Below, piece by piece: positions 17,873 through 26,519 of a stretch of 64,000 nt of DNA (the first letter of the stretch is position 1; each line of letters opens with the position of its first letter). The notes under the pieces are model-generated. The model was not told the DNA's origin. It ran no database searches and saw nothing but the letters and a program-made list of their open reading frames with translations. The position numbers and the translations under genes were made by a program. The stretch is from Bdellovibrio bacteriovorus. GTDB taxonomy: Bacteria; Bdellovibrionota; Bdellovibrionia; Bdellovibrionales; Bdellovibrionaceae. The stretch is from positions 121,435-185,434 of the forward strand of contig NZ_LUKF01000002.1 in assembly GCF_001592755.1 (NCBI RefSeq), written 5' to 3'.

Positions 17873-18679
17873 CTATTGGCACAGAGTCATGTTATTTGCG
17901 ATATAACGGCGCTGAGCCGCAAGGTCTGCTTCGGAATAACTGAGCTCCGCCGTCGTGCAGTGATGAGTCTGTGCAAGTTCTTCGACGGCTTCTTTTTCAG
18001 AAACAGAAAGTCCTAACGACCAGATCAGTTTAACTTTCAACCACTGCGCTAAGTATTGGCATTGATAGCTGCGATTGGGAGGCATATATCCCTCAGGCGT
18101 CTTATCACTCTTTGAAGAGTTTTCCGGACCATAGACAGGGAGCAAGTGAAACTCATTCCCCATGTAGTTCGCATAAAGACAACGTCTTTGCCAATTCCAT
18201 TTGTAAGCACCGCTAATGTAGGCATTTTTCAACGGAACAAAATGATCAATTTGAATATCCGCAGCACGCCGGTAGTCCCGGTTGCTATAGGGATCCGCCC
18301 AGTGTCCGTCAGTCACCGTGCACCCGTTAGAAGCGAAAGACACTTCCACGGAAGAATCGCGAATTAAAACTTTTGCGCGCGTGTTATAGCAAGTGCCGTC
18401 GCGATGATCGCGCAGCCACGCTCCGAAATGCTTAGCGCGATTATAGCGTTCTTTATAATCCGCGTATTTGTCTTTAGAATACGAAAAGTTGAGAAGAGAT
18501 AAAACAGAGTTGGTCAGTGCATTTAATTCGGTGGTGTCTTCAAGAAATTCTTCGGCGATATGAAGAGGATTTAAAAGGGCTTTTTTCGGCGGAGATTTTA
18601 CGGACTCTTGAACCAAATAATACTGAGCGTGGGCTGTTCCGCCCGCCAGCAACAACATTATCAGAAACAATGTTTTCAT
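17873..18679 (-). CDS. Exported HNH-family (DUF1524) nuclease
   Basis: Predicted secreted or periplasmic DNase. The 268 residues have a signal peptide (LFLIMLLLAGGTAHA). The C-terminal domain shows the DUF1524/HNH pattern: IDHFVPLKNAYISGAYKW with the metal-binding Asp-His, then RRCLYANYMGNEFHLL and NSSKSDKTPEGYMPPN with the Asn and Lys typical of this group. Related secreted nucleases are found in many bacteria and could scavenge DNA; in a predator they would digest prey nucleic acid (inference). A GGAG ribosome-binding site lies six bases before the ATG. It stands alone on the minus strand. Confidence 0.87.
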   Translation of the reverse strand: MKTLFLIMLLLAGGTAHAQYYLVQESVKSPPKKALLNPLHIAEEFLEDTTELNALTNSVLSLLNFSYSKDKYADYKERYNRAKHFGAWLRDHRDGTCYNTRAKVLIRDSSVEVSFASNGCTVTDGHWADPYSNRDYRRAADIQIDHFVPLKNAYISGAYKWNWQRRCLYANYMGNEFHLLPVYGPENSSKSDKTPEGYMPPNRSYQCQYLAQWLKVKLIWSLGLSVSEKEAVEELAQTHHCTTAELSYSEADLAAQRRYIANNMTLCQ

Positions 18680-18792
18680 GGAGTCTCCAATCCTTAGAGA
18701 TTCGCTGTCTTTTTCATTAGAAAAGCCCTTATCGCGCTTGGCAACGAGTAATTTGTTAGACTTCTGTTAAGGCTGGGCTTACAAAAGTCATT

Positions 18793-19809
18793 ATGTTACG
18801 CGCCGGTCGTTTTCGTCATCGCCTTCTTGACGACACATTTTTAAAAACTCAAGGTCCCGTGGCTTCTGAGTGTTTGCAGCCTTTTCTTTCCCTATGGCAG
18901 CAAAAACGTCTGAGTGATGTTGAGATCGTCGCGGTGTACATTTTTATTTTCGCATTTTTGCGACGACCGAAAGATTTTTTAGGTGGGGTTCACAATGAAT
19001 TTCCTCTATCACCTTCCGCTGAAAGCTCTTTGCGCAGCGAAACTTTTTTAGAAATCCTTCGCCGAGTACTTCCGACAGAGTTGAAAGACGCCAAGTCCTT
19101 GCGACGTTTTGAAAATACAAATTTCTTCGTTGATCAGTTTTGTTCATTAAGTTGGCGCTCGATCCCGCTAGCCGTACCAAAGTCGATCATTCGCTGGCGA
19201 GATCAGGTTTATCCCCTAGAACTCCTAGTGACTCTGCCTTTGCCAGAAGAGGTTTTGGCCATGCAGGCCCAGGGACGTCGCTGCATCAGCATGTTGATTG
19301 AAAAAGAGCAGATCTTGAACTTCGTCGAAGAAGGACGAGACGTCTTGGGTTTTATCGTGCACGATTTGATTCACGCAGATCACTTTTTTGCAGATCCAGA
19401 AAAGGCACGAGCACAAATTGAATTTTGCAAGCGCTTGCGTGTGATCGCCTCATTTTCTTCCATCCAACAAATGTTAGAGAAAGATGATTCCTTTCGAAGA
19501 GAATTTCATTATTTGATGTCAGACATGAACTCTGTACCTTTGCACTTGTTGAAAACCTTAAAAGCTATTCTTCTAGGCTTCTACAAGCGCCAGTTGCATT
19601 TGGAGATGGCAGACTCACTTCCGCCTGCTGTCGAAGACAGTTTTACTCATTTTTTCAAAGATATCCTCGCACCTTGGAACTTCTCCGAACAGCAGCTAAT
19701 CGCTGCGCAACGGCTTAATACGGCTCAGTACAAAGGTCGCGAAGATGGAGAACTGCTGCACCAAGCTTTATCGACAAACTTCCATGACGAAACGGCAAAT
19801 CTTTGTTAG
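18793..19809 (+). CDS. Uncharacterised 338-residue protein with HDxxHADHF motif
   Basis: I do not recognise this protein. It has no signal peptide or membrane helix and appears cytosolic and mostly helical. A conserved-looking stretch near residues 190-205, FIVHDLIHADHFFADPE, places three His and three Asp close together and could bind a metal. No ribosome-binding site is seen before ATG 18793. The stop lies 14 bases before the FNR/CRP-like regulator start, so the two are probably one transcript, which hints at a regulatory or oxygen-related role without proving it. Confidence 0.75.
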   Translation: MLRAGRFRHRLLDDTFLKTQGPVASECLQPFLSLWQQKRLSDVEIVAVYIFIFAFLRRPKDFLGGVHNEFPLSPSAESSLRSETFLEILRRVLPTELKDAKSLRRFENTNFFVDQFCSLSWRSIPLAVPKSIIRWRDQVYPLELLVTLPLPEEVLAMQAQGRRCISMLIEKEQILNFVEEGRDVLGFIVHDLIHADHFFADPEKARAQIEFCKRLRVIASFSSIQQMLEKDDSFRREFHYLMSDMNSVPLHLLKTLKAILLGFYKRQLHLEMADSLPPAVEDSFTHFFKDILAPWNFSEQQLIAAQRLNTAQYKGREDGELLHQALSTNFHDETANLC

Positions 19810-19823
19810 TATACTTAACTGAG

Positions 19824-20525
19824 ATGTCGTTGAAAAAAGATTGCCCTCCACAACCTACAACCGAAACCTGCAGAACCTGCGAAATGAAAGCAGATTCTCT
19901 GATGTGTGCGTCCCCGGACGTGCAGCAGATGGTTGAAAAAGCCCGTGTCACTTGTCGCTTCAAAGCCGGTCAAGTGATCTTCTATTCAGGAAACGACTCT
20001 TTAGGTATTTTCACCATCCAAAATGGGTTGGTGAAGTTGGAAGTCACCTCCCCTTCTGGCGCGGCTCACACACTTCGTTTAGTCGGACCGGGTGGCACTC
20101 TGGGATATAGATCTTTATTTGCTGGCGAGCCCTATCACGCTTCCGCCGTTGCGGTTGAAGACTGCGAGCTTTGCTTTATTCCCAAAGCCGATGTGATGAA
20201 TATTTTTAAGTCCTATCCAGATTTGGCGATGAAACTTCTTTCGCACATCTCAAAAGATTTGCGCATGGCTGAAGAAAAGTGGATGGGCCAGATGGACAAA
20301 GATGCTTCCGAGCGTATTGCCGAAGCGCTGTTGTTCTTACAAGAACACTTCTCTCATCAGAATTGGACAAGAAGAGAAATCGCCCAATGGGCAGGCACGA
20401 CTCCTGAAACTGTGATTCGTACTTTAGCTACTTTTGAAAGAGAAGGTTTGATTGATCAGTCAGCGGGTCGCGGGATTCGTATCCTTTCCCGCGATAAGCT
20501 TCGCGAAAAAGCGGAACTGAATTAG
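19824..20525 (+). CDS. CRP/FNR-family transcription regulator, probable Fe-S type
   Basis: Predicted DNA-binding regulator of 233 residues: cyclic-nucleotide-type sensor domain (about 35-150) and a C-terminal helix-turn-helix (about 180-215). Cys16, Cys19 and Cys28 near the N terminus plus Cys117 in CELCFIP align in style with the 4Fe-4S ligands of E. coli FNR (Cys20, 23, 29 and 122), so it may sense oxygen. The recognition helix reads PETVIR. The Glu and Arg match FNR, but the Ser that reads the outer base is Ile, so the target site may differ. ATG 19824 is preferred to an upstream TTG. The cbb3 operon 1.3 kb away is a natural target. Confidence 0.87.
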   Translation: MSLKKDCPPQPTTETCRTCEMKADSLMCASPDVQQMVEKARVTCRFKAGQVIFYSGNDSLGIFTIQNGLVKLEVTSPSGAAHTLRLVGPGGTLGYRSLFAGEPYHASAVAVEDCELCFIPKADVMNIFKSYPDLAMKLLSHISKDLRMAEEKWMGQMDKDASERIAEALLFLQEHFSHQNWTRREIAQWAGTTPETVIRTLATFEREGLIDQSAGRGIRILSRDKLREKAELN

Positions 20526-20533
20526 TTCCGCTT
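20506..20533 (-). terminator. Intrinsic terminator of ilvE inside the regulator's 3' end
   Basis: Ten-base-pair stem AAGCGGAACT / AGTTCCGCTT with loop GAATT, followed on the minus strand by TTTTT. It lies seven bases beyond the ilvE stop and includes the last codons of the plus-strand regulator gene. Confidence 0.8.
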
Positions 20534-20539
20534 CCCCTA

Positions 20540-21607
20540 TTAGATTTTATAAAGCCAGTTGAATGTGTCTTTGACGGTGCCGTTTTGAATGCCCGTCAGC
20601 TCTTCGTACAAACTGGCGGCAACAGGCCCCATCTCACCATTATTCACGGAGATCTTCCAATCTTTGGCTGCGAGTTCGCCCACAGGGCTGATCACGGCGG
20701 CAGTGCCGGTCCCAAAAATTTCTTTAAGCGTGCCGTTGGCTGCAGCATCACGGACTTCTTGAAGCTTCACACGACGTTCGACAACCGGTTTATTCTTAGA
20801 CTTCAAAAGCGTGATGATAGAATTTCTTGTGCCACCACCTAAGATTGTTCCTTCCAAAGAAGGTGTGACGATTTCATTTTCAAATACGAAGAAGACATTC
20901 ATCGTTCCCACTTCTTCAATGTACTGACGATTCACGTCCAACCATAACACTTGAGAGTAAGAATTTTTCTTCGCCTGCAAAGCGGCTTTAAGACTTCCCG
21001 CATAGTTCGCCGCTGCCTTCGTTGCCCCCAAGCCGCCCGGAGCGGCACGAAGATATTCTTCTTCGACCCAAATCTTCACCGCTTTAGTGCCTTCTCCATA
21101 GTAAGAGGCAACTGGAGAAAGAATTGTGAAGAACAAATATTCTTCCGCCGGACGAACTCCTAAAAAGGATTCGCTGCCAATCAATGTCGGACGAATATAA
21201 AGCGAGCAACCTTTTTCGGAAGGAATCCAATCACGATCGACCTTAATAAGTTCTTTGATACCCTCGATGAAAACTTCTTTAGGCGGAGCAATCATACAAA
21301 GACGTTCTGCTCCCTCAGCCATGCGAGCCCAGTTAAACTCTGGTCGGAATAAAACACAGCTTCCATCTTGATGCGAAAAAGCCTTCATTCCTTCAAACAA
21401 CGCCTGACCATAGTGCAAAACACTCGCGCCTGGATCTAACGGAATCGGTTCATAAGGCGTGATGCGCAGATTGTGCCAGCCTTTTTGCGTGGAATAAGAA
21501 GCCAGGAACATGTGATCGGTGAAGTAGCGACCAAAGCCCAATGAATCGGCAGAAGGACGGTTTTTTGGATTCTTCGTCTTTTGAATAGAGATGGGATTTG
21601 CTGTCAT
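20540..21607 (-). CDS. ilvE: Branched-chain amino-acid aminotransferase
   Basis: Predicted cytosolic PLP enzyme that interconverts Leu, Ile and Val with their 2-oxo acids, using glutamate. The 355 residues match the larger (eukaryote/Bacillus-type) BCAT group. They include YGQALFEGMKAF, the PLP-lysine region GGLGATKAAANYAGSL, the EVGTMNVFFVF strand and the GGGTRNSI loop near the cofactor. A terminator follows the stop. The gene stands alone between the FNR-like regulator and the cbb3 operon, both on the other strand. Confidence 0.95.
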   Translation of the reverse strand: MTANPISIQKTKNPKNRPSADSLGFGRYFTDHMFLASYSTQKGWHNLRITPYEPIPLDPGASVLHYGQALFEGMKAFSHQDGSCVLFRPEFNWARMAEGAERLCMIAPPKEVFIEGIKELIKVDRDWIPSEKGCSLYIRPTLIGSESFLGVRPAEEYLFFTILSPVASYYGEGTKAVKIWVEEEYLRAAPGGLGATKAAANYAGSLKAALQAKKNSYSQVLWLDVNRQYIEEVGTMNVFFVFENEIVTPSLEGTILGGGTRNSIITLLKSKNKPVVERRVKLQEVRDAAANGTLKEIFGTGTAAVISPVGELAAKDWKISVNNGEMGPVAASLYEELTGIQNGTVKDTFNWLYKI

Positions 21608-21742
21608 GTCCCCAATAAATCACGAGCGCGTTTGTGGCGCAACCAATTGATGCACTTTTATCCACCCTGCTCCCAAATTGAAACAATTGTCATGATTTAA
21701 ACACAATTTCACCTCTTTCCCATTCTCAAATTTTTGTCGTTT

Positions 21743-21756
21743 ATGATGGGAATCAT
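21743..21756. promoter_or_regulatory. FNR/CRP-like inverted repeat ahead of ccoI
   Basis: A perfect dyad ATGAT-GGGA-ATCAT has the 5-4-5 geometry of FNR-family boxes (TTGAT-N4-ATCAA) with one base changed in each arm. It lies 51 bases before the ccoI start. A TATACT hexamer at 21762-21767 could be a -10, but then the box would centre near -24, which is not the usual activating position, so the promoter assignment is uncertain. Confidence 0.45.
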
Positions 21757-21806
21757 GTTTTTATACTGTGATTTTCCGCAAAGTAAGGTCAGAGGAGATG
21801 ACTGAA

Positions 21807-24080
21807 ATGTCTCTGACGACACTGATTCAATGCAAATACTGCGCGACACCTACAGAAGTGGGACCTTATTGCTGTCGCGCATGTGAAGTATTAGATACTC
21901 AAGTCGGCGCATTTCCTTTAGTAAAAAATTCATCCAATCCTTACTCTTATCTCGACCAAAAAGACTTCAAAGATATCTATCGCCATGGCGATCAGAATGA
22001 ATTCGATTATTTATTTTATGCCGAAGGTTTGCACTGCTCGTCCTGCGTCCACTTGCTTGAAAAACTTCCCGAGTTTTATCCCGATGTCGTCAATGCTCGG
22101 GTGAATTTTGCACAATCCACAGTCGCGATCAAAATAAAGGATCAGGGGTCGCTGGCTCAAGTGGCGTACGTCATTAAAGAGCTAGGTTACACTCCGTCAC
22201 TGCTTTCAGCGCAAGACCACGTCGCCGAAAAATTTAAAGCTGAAAATCGCGCGTTTTTAAAGCGCATCGCGGTCGCCGGTTTCTGCGCTGGGAACACGAT
22301 GCTTTTTGTAATTCCCGTGTATGCAGGACTTGCCGGAACTTGGGCGCAAGTTTTTAATTGGCTGAGTTTTTTATTGTTCTTACCGATCTTATTTTACAGT
22401 GCGATTCCCTTTTATCGGGGAGCTTGGAATACTTTAAAATACAAAGTCATCAACGTAGACCTTCCTATCGTCATTGCGATGTTGTCAGGATTTATATTGT
22501 CGACTTACAGTCTGATCCGTGGCGAAGGGCATATCTATTACGATAGCACCGCAAGCTTTCTTTTCTTCATTCTTTCTGCCCGATACCTGTTGAAACGCGT
22601 TCAACAAAACCATCTTTCTTCCTCGCACTTAAAAACTTTCTTTAAAAATGAACGTTACATCTGCGTGCAGGATGAACAGGAAAGAAGTCTCCCTTGGGAT
22701 CATATTCAAAAAGATCAAATTCTTTTGATCCAAAAAGGACAGAATATTCCCGCGGACTGTGAGCTGCTTTCGGTGCAAGCCACCGTCGACATGTCTCTTC
22801 TTAATGGAGAGTCTTTGCCGAAAGTATTTTCTCAACACATGACCTTGCTTGCGGGCACTCGTCCCCTGGAACACGAAATTCGTGTCAAAGTTTTGGACTC
22901 TTTTGCGAACAGTAAATTAGGAAAACTTTTTGCCAAGCTTGAGCATGGCTCGTCCGTAAAAAGTCCTTTCGTCGCTCTGACAGATCGTTTGGCGCAAAAA
23001 CTGATTATCTCCGTCTTTGGCATCGCGATTCTTTTCTTTGCTCTTTATTATGCCGTTGATCCAACAGAGGCGTTCAATCGAGCCTTGGCTTTGATCGTCC
23101 TTGCTTGTCCATGTGCCTTAGCCTTTGGTTCACCCCTTGCTTTCGGTTTGGCCTTAAAAAAGGGGCAACGTCAGGGTCTTCTTATTAAAGATGCCAAGAG
23201 CCTTGAAAAAATTCTTACGGTTAAAAACATCTTCTTTGATAAAACCGGCACCCTGACCGAAGGCCAACTGCGTCTTTCTTACACCGAACCCAGCGTCGTC
23301 GATCCCGAGCTAAAGAAAATTATTTTAAGCCTGGAAGCGGCCTCCTATCATCCGGTGGCCTTCGCTCTTCGCGAAGCTTGGTCTGAGACGAAAATCCTTT
23401 GCACAGCCGTGCAGGCCGAAGAAATCTTAGGTCGCGGAGTGCGCGGATACGTCGATGGCGACTTTTACGAAGTGCGCCACTTAGCCGAAAGCATGCACGA
23501 ATTGGAAATAGGTATTGAAGTCATTAAAAATGGTCGCAGCATTTCGCGTCTTTACTTCAGTGATACACTAAGAGACGACGCCAAAGAGTCTATCACGCAA
23601 CTAAAACTGGAAGGCAAAGAGTGCTTCTTGGTTTCTGGTGATCGTAAAAGCCGCACTCTGAAAGTCGCCGAAGTTTGCGGTATCGCGAAAGAGAACGCTT
23701 ATGGTGAACTCTTCCCAGAAGATAAAAAACAAATTCTCGATAAATACTCTGACACCTGCATGATTGGCGACGGTGCCAATGATTCGTTATGCCTGAAAGA
23801 AGCCGATGTCGGTATTGCCGTTAAAGGCAGCGTGGACCTGAGTCTTCATAGCGCAGATATCTATCTCACTCGCGGGGGACTGACTCCCGTTTTAGATCTT
23901 TTCAATCTGGCACACCAAACTCGCGGAGTTTTGGTGCGCAACTTAAGCATTTCCATCGTCTATAACGTGGCCGGTGGAGTCCTTGCTCTTTGTGGTTTTA
24001 TCAATCCCATGATGGCTGCGATCTTGATGCCGGTCAGTTCCGCAGCACTCATCTTGTCGTCGCTATGGGGGTTCCGATGA
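21807..24080 (+). CDS. ccoI: Copper-transporting P1B-type ATPase for cbb3 oxidase assembly
   Basis: Predicted inner-membrane ATPase of 757 residues that supplies copper for the CuB centre of cbb3 oxidase. It has an N-terminal Cys-rich segment (CKYCATP, CCRAC), a metal-binding GLHCSSCVHL motif, eight hydrophobic helices, the CPx motif LACPCALAFG, the phosphorylation motif DKTGTLTEG and the hinge GDGANDS. Start ATG 21807 is chosen because GAGGAG lies at proper distance; an earlier GTG frame start has no support. The stop overlaps ccoS by four bases (ATGA). It is the first gene of a seven-gene operon. Confidence 0.94.
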   Translation: MSLTTLIQCKYCATPTEVGPYCCRACEVLDTQVGAFPLVKNSSNPYSYLDQKDFKDIYRHGDQNEFDYLFYAEGLHCSSCVHLLEKLPEFYPDVVNARVNFAQSTVAIKIKDQGSLAQVAYVIKELGYTPSLLSAQDHVAEKFKAENRAFLKRIAVAGFCAGNTMLFVIPVYAGLAGTWAQVFNWLSFLLFLPILFYSAIPFYRGAWNTLKYKVINVDLPIVIAMLSGFILSTYSLIRGEGHIYYDSTASFLFFILSARYLLKRVQQNHLSSSHLKTFFKNERYICVQDEQERSLPWDHIQKDQILLIQKGQNIPADCELLSVQATVDMSLLNGESLPKVFSQHMTLLAGTRPLEHEIRVKVLDSFANSKLGKLFAKLEHGSSVKSPFVALTDRLAQKLIISVFGIAILFFALYYAVDPTEAFNRALALIVLACPCALAFGSPLAFGLALKKGQRQGLLIKDAKSLEKILTVKNIFFDKTGTLTEGQLRLSYTEPSVVDPELKKIILSLEAASYHPVAFALREAWSETKILCTAVQAEEILGRGVRGYVDGDFYEVRHLAESMHELEIGIEVIKNGRSISRLYFSDTLRDDAKESITQLKLEGKECFLVSGDRKSRTLKVAEVCGIAKENAYGELFPEDKKQILDKYSDTCMIGDGANDSLCLKEADVGIAVKGSVDLSLHSADIYLTRGGLTPVLDLFNLAHQTRGVLVRNLSISIVYNVAGGVLALCGFINPMMAAILMPVSSAALILSSLWGFR

Positions 24081-24232
24081 ATATTATCACGATCATGATT
24101 CCCATGGCGCTCTTGTTAGGAATCGGTTTCGTCGTCGCTTTCCTTTGGGCGACTTCCAAAGGACAGTTTGACGATTTAGAAACTCCGGCGCACCGAATTT
24201 TGAATGATGACAACGAAAGGAAACAGTTGTGA
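24077..24232 (+). CDS. ccoS: cbb3 oxidase maturation protein CcoS
   Basis: This is a 51-residue single-helix membrane protein with the family pattern IPMALLLGIGFVVAFLWA followed by KGQFDDLETPAHRIL, in line with CcoS proteins needed for cofactor insertion into CcoN. ATG 24077 overlaps the ccoI stop (ATGA) and its own stop overlaps the GTG of the next gene (GTGA). Confidence 0.94.
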   Translation: MNIITIMIPMALLLGIGFVVAFLWATSKGQFDDLETPAHRILNDDNERKQL

Positions 24233-26352
24233 AAACGAACAGTAGTAGTGTCGAAAAAATTTACTACGATGACGACATAGTAAAAAAGTTCGTCCTGGCC
24301 ACGATGATCTGGGCAGGAGCGGCTTTCTTATTTGGACTTATCGCAGCCCTGCAGCTGGCTTATTGGCCCATGAATGCGAATCTGGAATGGATCACATTCG
24401 GCCGACTTCGTCCCTTGCACACAAATGCGGCGATCTTCGCCTTTGCCGGAAATGCCATCTTTGCCGGGATTTATCATTCATCGCAAAGACTTTTAAAAAC
24501 TCGCATGTTCTCGGATGTGCTTTCAAAAATGCACTTCTGGGGTTGGCAGCTTATCATTCTTTCCGCGGCAATCACTTTGCCTTTGGGATATACGCAATCC
24601 AAAGAATACGCCGAGCTTGAATGGCCCATCGACATTGCGATCACAGTGGTCTGGGTCATCTTTGCCGTGAACTTCTTTGGAACGATCCGCCAACGTCGTG
24701 AAAAACATATGTACGTAGCGATCTGGTTCTATATCGCGACCATTATCACGGTCGCCGTTTTACACATCGTAAACTCCATTGAAATTCCCGTGGGCATGTT
24801 GCAGTCCTACCCTGTCTATGCCGGCATTCAAGATGCTCTGGTGCAATGGTGGTACGGTCACAATGCGGTGGCGTTTTTCTTAACTACACCTTTCCTAGGT
24901 CTGATGTATTATTACATCCCCAAGGCAGCAAATCGTCCCGTGTATTCTTACCGTCTCTCGATTGTGCACTTTTGGTCGCTCGTTTTCATTTATATCTGGG
25001 CGGGTCCCCATCATCTTCTGTACACCTCCCTGCCAGAGTGGGCGCAAACATTGGGAATGATTTTCTCGGTCATGCTATGGGCTCCCTCTTGGGGAGGTAT
25101 GATCAACGGGCTTTTAACTTTGAAAGGATCTTGGCATCTTCTTCGTACAGAGCCATTGATTAAATTCTTCGTCGCCGCTTTGACTTTCTATGGAATGTCG
25201 ACTTTCGAAGGGCCGCTTCTTTCTATTAAATCGGTCTCGGCTTTAGGTCACTACACTGACTGGATTGTCGGTCACGTTCACGCCGGCGCTTTGGGCTGGA
25301 ATGGTTTCTTGTCTTTCGGGATGATCTACTATTTGGTTCCTCGTCTTTGGAAGACAGAGCTTTACTCGAAAAAACTTTTAGAGAATCACTTTTGGATCAG
25401 TTTAACCGGCGTTCTTCTTTATTACATCTCAATGGTGGTTGCAGGTATCACTCAAGGTTTGATGTGGCGAGCGGTGACTCCGGAAGGTCAATTGGTTTAC
25501 CCGGACTTTATTGAAACCGTGGTTCGCATTGTGCCTCTTTATTGGGTGCGTGCTTTAGGTGGAGGTCTGTTCATTATCGGCTTTATGATGATGGCTTACA
25601 ACATTTATAAGACGATCAGAAAAGCTCCAAAAGCTGTGGAACAAACTTCTTACGAAGTTCAAAGAACAGGTTTTGATGAACAAACTCAAGACACTCACCG
25701 AAAACTAGAAGGAATGGGTTTCACATTTTCTGTTCTTGCGTTCTTGGCGATCATCGTAGGGTCCGTGATTGAGATTTATCCAACACTGTCTTTACATAAA
25801 TACGTCAACCCAGCGAATATCGTTGAACCGCACACGCCGTTAGAAATTGCCGGTCGTGACATCTACATCCGTGAAGGATGTTATGTCTGCCACTCTCAGC
25901 AGATTCGTCCGATTGCTTCTGAAGTTCTGCGCTACGGAAACGCTTCCACAGTGGAAGAGTCCATGTACGATCGTCCCTTCCAATGGGGATCGAAGCGTAC
26001 AGGTCCCGACCTGGCTCGCTTAGGAAAAAAATATCCCAATCTTTGGCACTACAGTCATATGATTGATCCGCGCGCGGTCACTCCGAAGAGCATCATGCCA
26101 AGTTATCCTTGGTTGGTTGAGAAGAACACGGACTTCTTAGTTCTTCGCAAAAAACTTTCGGTGATGAATAAGTTAGGCGTGCCTTACGATTCTGAAGTCG
26201 TAGCCAATGCTGACATCCACGCCCAAAAACAAGCACAAGAAATCGCCGCGGATTTAGAATCAAACGGTGCGCCAAAAGGTTTAGCGAAAAAAGAAATCGT
26301 CGCTTTGATTGCCTATCTTCAGTCTTTGGGACAGAAAGGGAAAGCTCAATGA
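24229..26352 (+). CDS. ccoNO: Fused cbb3 oxidase subunits I and II (CcoN-CcoO)
   Basis: A single 707-residue chain holds both core subunits of the high-affinity terminal oxidase. Residues 1 to about 470 are CcoN, with 12 helices and haem and copper ligands in RPLHTNAAIF, WYGHNAV, GPHHLLY and GHVHAGALGW. A further helix (about 495-520) leads to the CcoO domain with haem c motif CYVCH (Cys551, Cys554, His555), the partner GPDLARLG and the ligand Met in SIMPSYPW. Separate ccoN and ccoO genes are the rule in Proteobacteria; fusions are known from Bacteroidetes and Bdellovibrio-type bacteria. The start is GTG, overlapping ccoS; the stop overlaps ccoQ. Confidence 0.95.
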   Translation: MKTNSSSVEKIYYDDDIVKKFVLATMIWAGAAFLFGLIAALQLAYWPMNANLEWITFGRLRPLHTNAAIFAFAGNAIFAGIYHSSQRLLKTRMFSDVLSKMHFWGWQLIILSAAITLPLGYTQSKEYAELEWPIDIAITVVWVIFAVNFFGTIRQRREKHMYVAIWFYIATIITVAVLHIVNSIEIPVGMLQSYPVYAGIQDALVQWWYGHNAVAFFLTTPFLGLMYYYIPKAANRPVYSYRLSIVHFWSLVFIYIWAGPHHLLYTSLPEWAQTLGMIFSVMLWAPSWGGMINGLLTLKGSWHLLRTEPLIKFFVAALTFYGMSTFEGPLLSIKSVSALGHYTDWIVGHVHAGALGWNGFLSFGMIYYLVPRLWKTELYSKKLLENHFWISLTGVLLYYISMVVAGITQGLMWRAVTPEGQLVYPDFIETVVRIVPLYWVRALGGGLFIIGFMMMAYNIYKTIRKAPKAVEQTSYEVQRTGFDEQTQDTHRKLEGMGFTFSVLAFLAIIVGSVIEIYPTLSLHKYVNPANIVEPHTPLEIAGRDIYIREGCYVCHSQQIRPIASEVLRYGNASTVEESMYDRPFQWGSKRTGPDLARLGKKYPNLWHYSHMIDPRAVTPKSIMPSYPWLVEKNTDFLVLRKKLSVMNKLGVPYDSEVVANADIHAQKQAQEIAADLESNGAPKGLAKKEIVALIAYLQSLGQKGKAQ

Positions 26353-26519
26353 AACAAGAAGGATTGAAATTCTTTACTGACACTTATTTGACATCCCTGG
26401 GGCTTTTGATTTTCTTCCTGTTCTTTGTCGGCGTCCTTATCTGGGTCTACCGCAAAAACAGCAGTAAAATCTATCACCGCATGGAACAATTACCGTTAAC
26501 TGACGGAGACTCGGTATGA
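26349..26519 (+). CDS. ccoQ: cbb3 oxidase small subunit CcoQ
   Basis: This 56-residue protein has one transmembrane helix (IFFLFFVGVLIWVY) and then a short basic tail, at the expected ccoQ place between ccoNO and ccoP. CcoQ helps keep the complex stable. Both ends overlap neighbours by four bases (ATGA at 26349 and at 26516). The call rests on position, size and topology, since CcoQ sequences are poorly conserved. Confidence 0.85.
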   Translation: MKQEGLKFFTDTYLTSLGLLIFFLFFVGVLIWVYRKNSSKIYHRMEQLPLTDGDSV

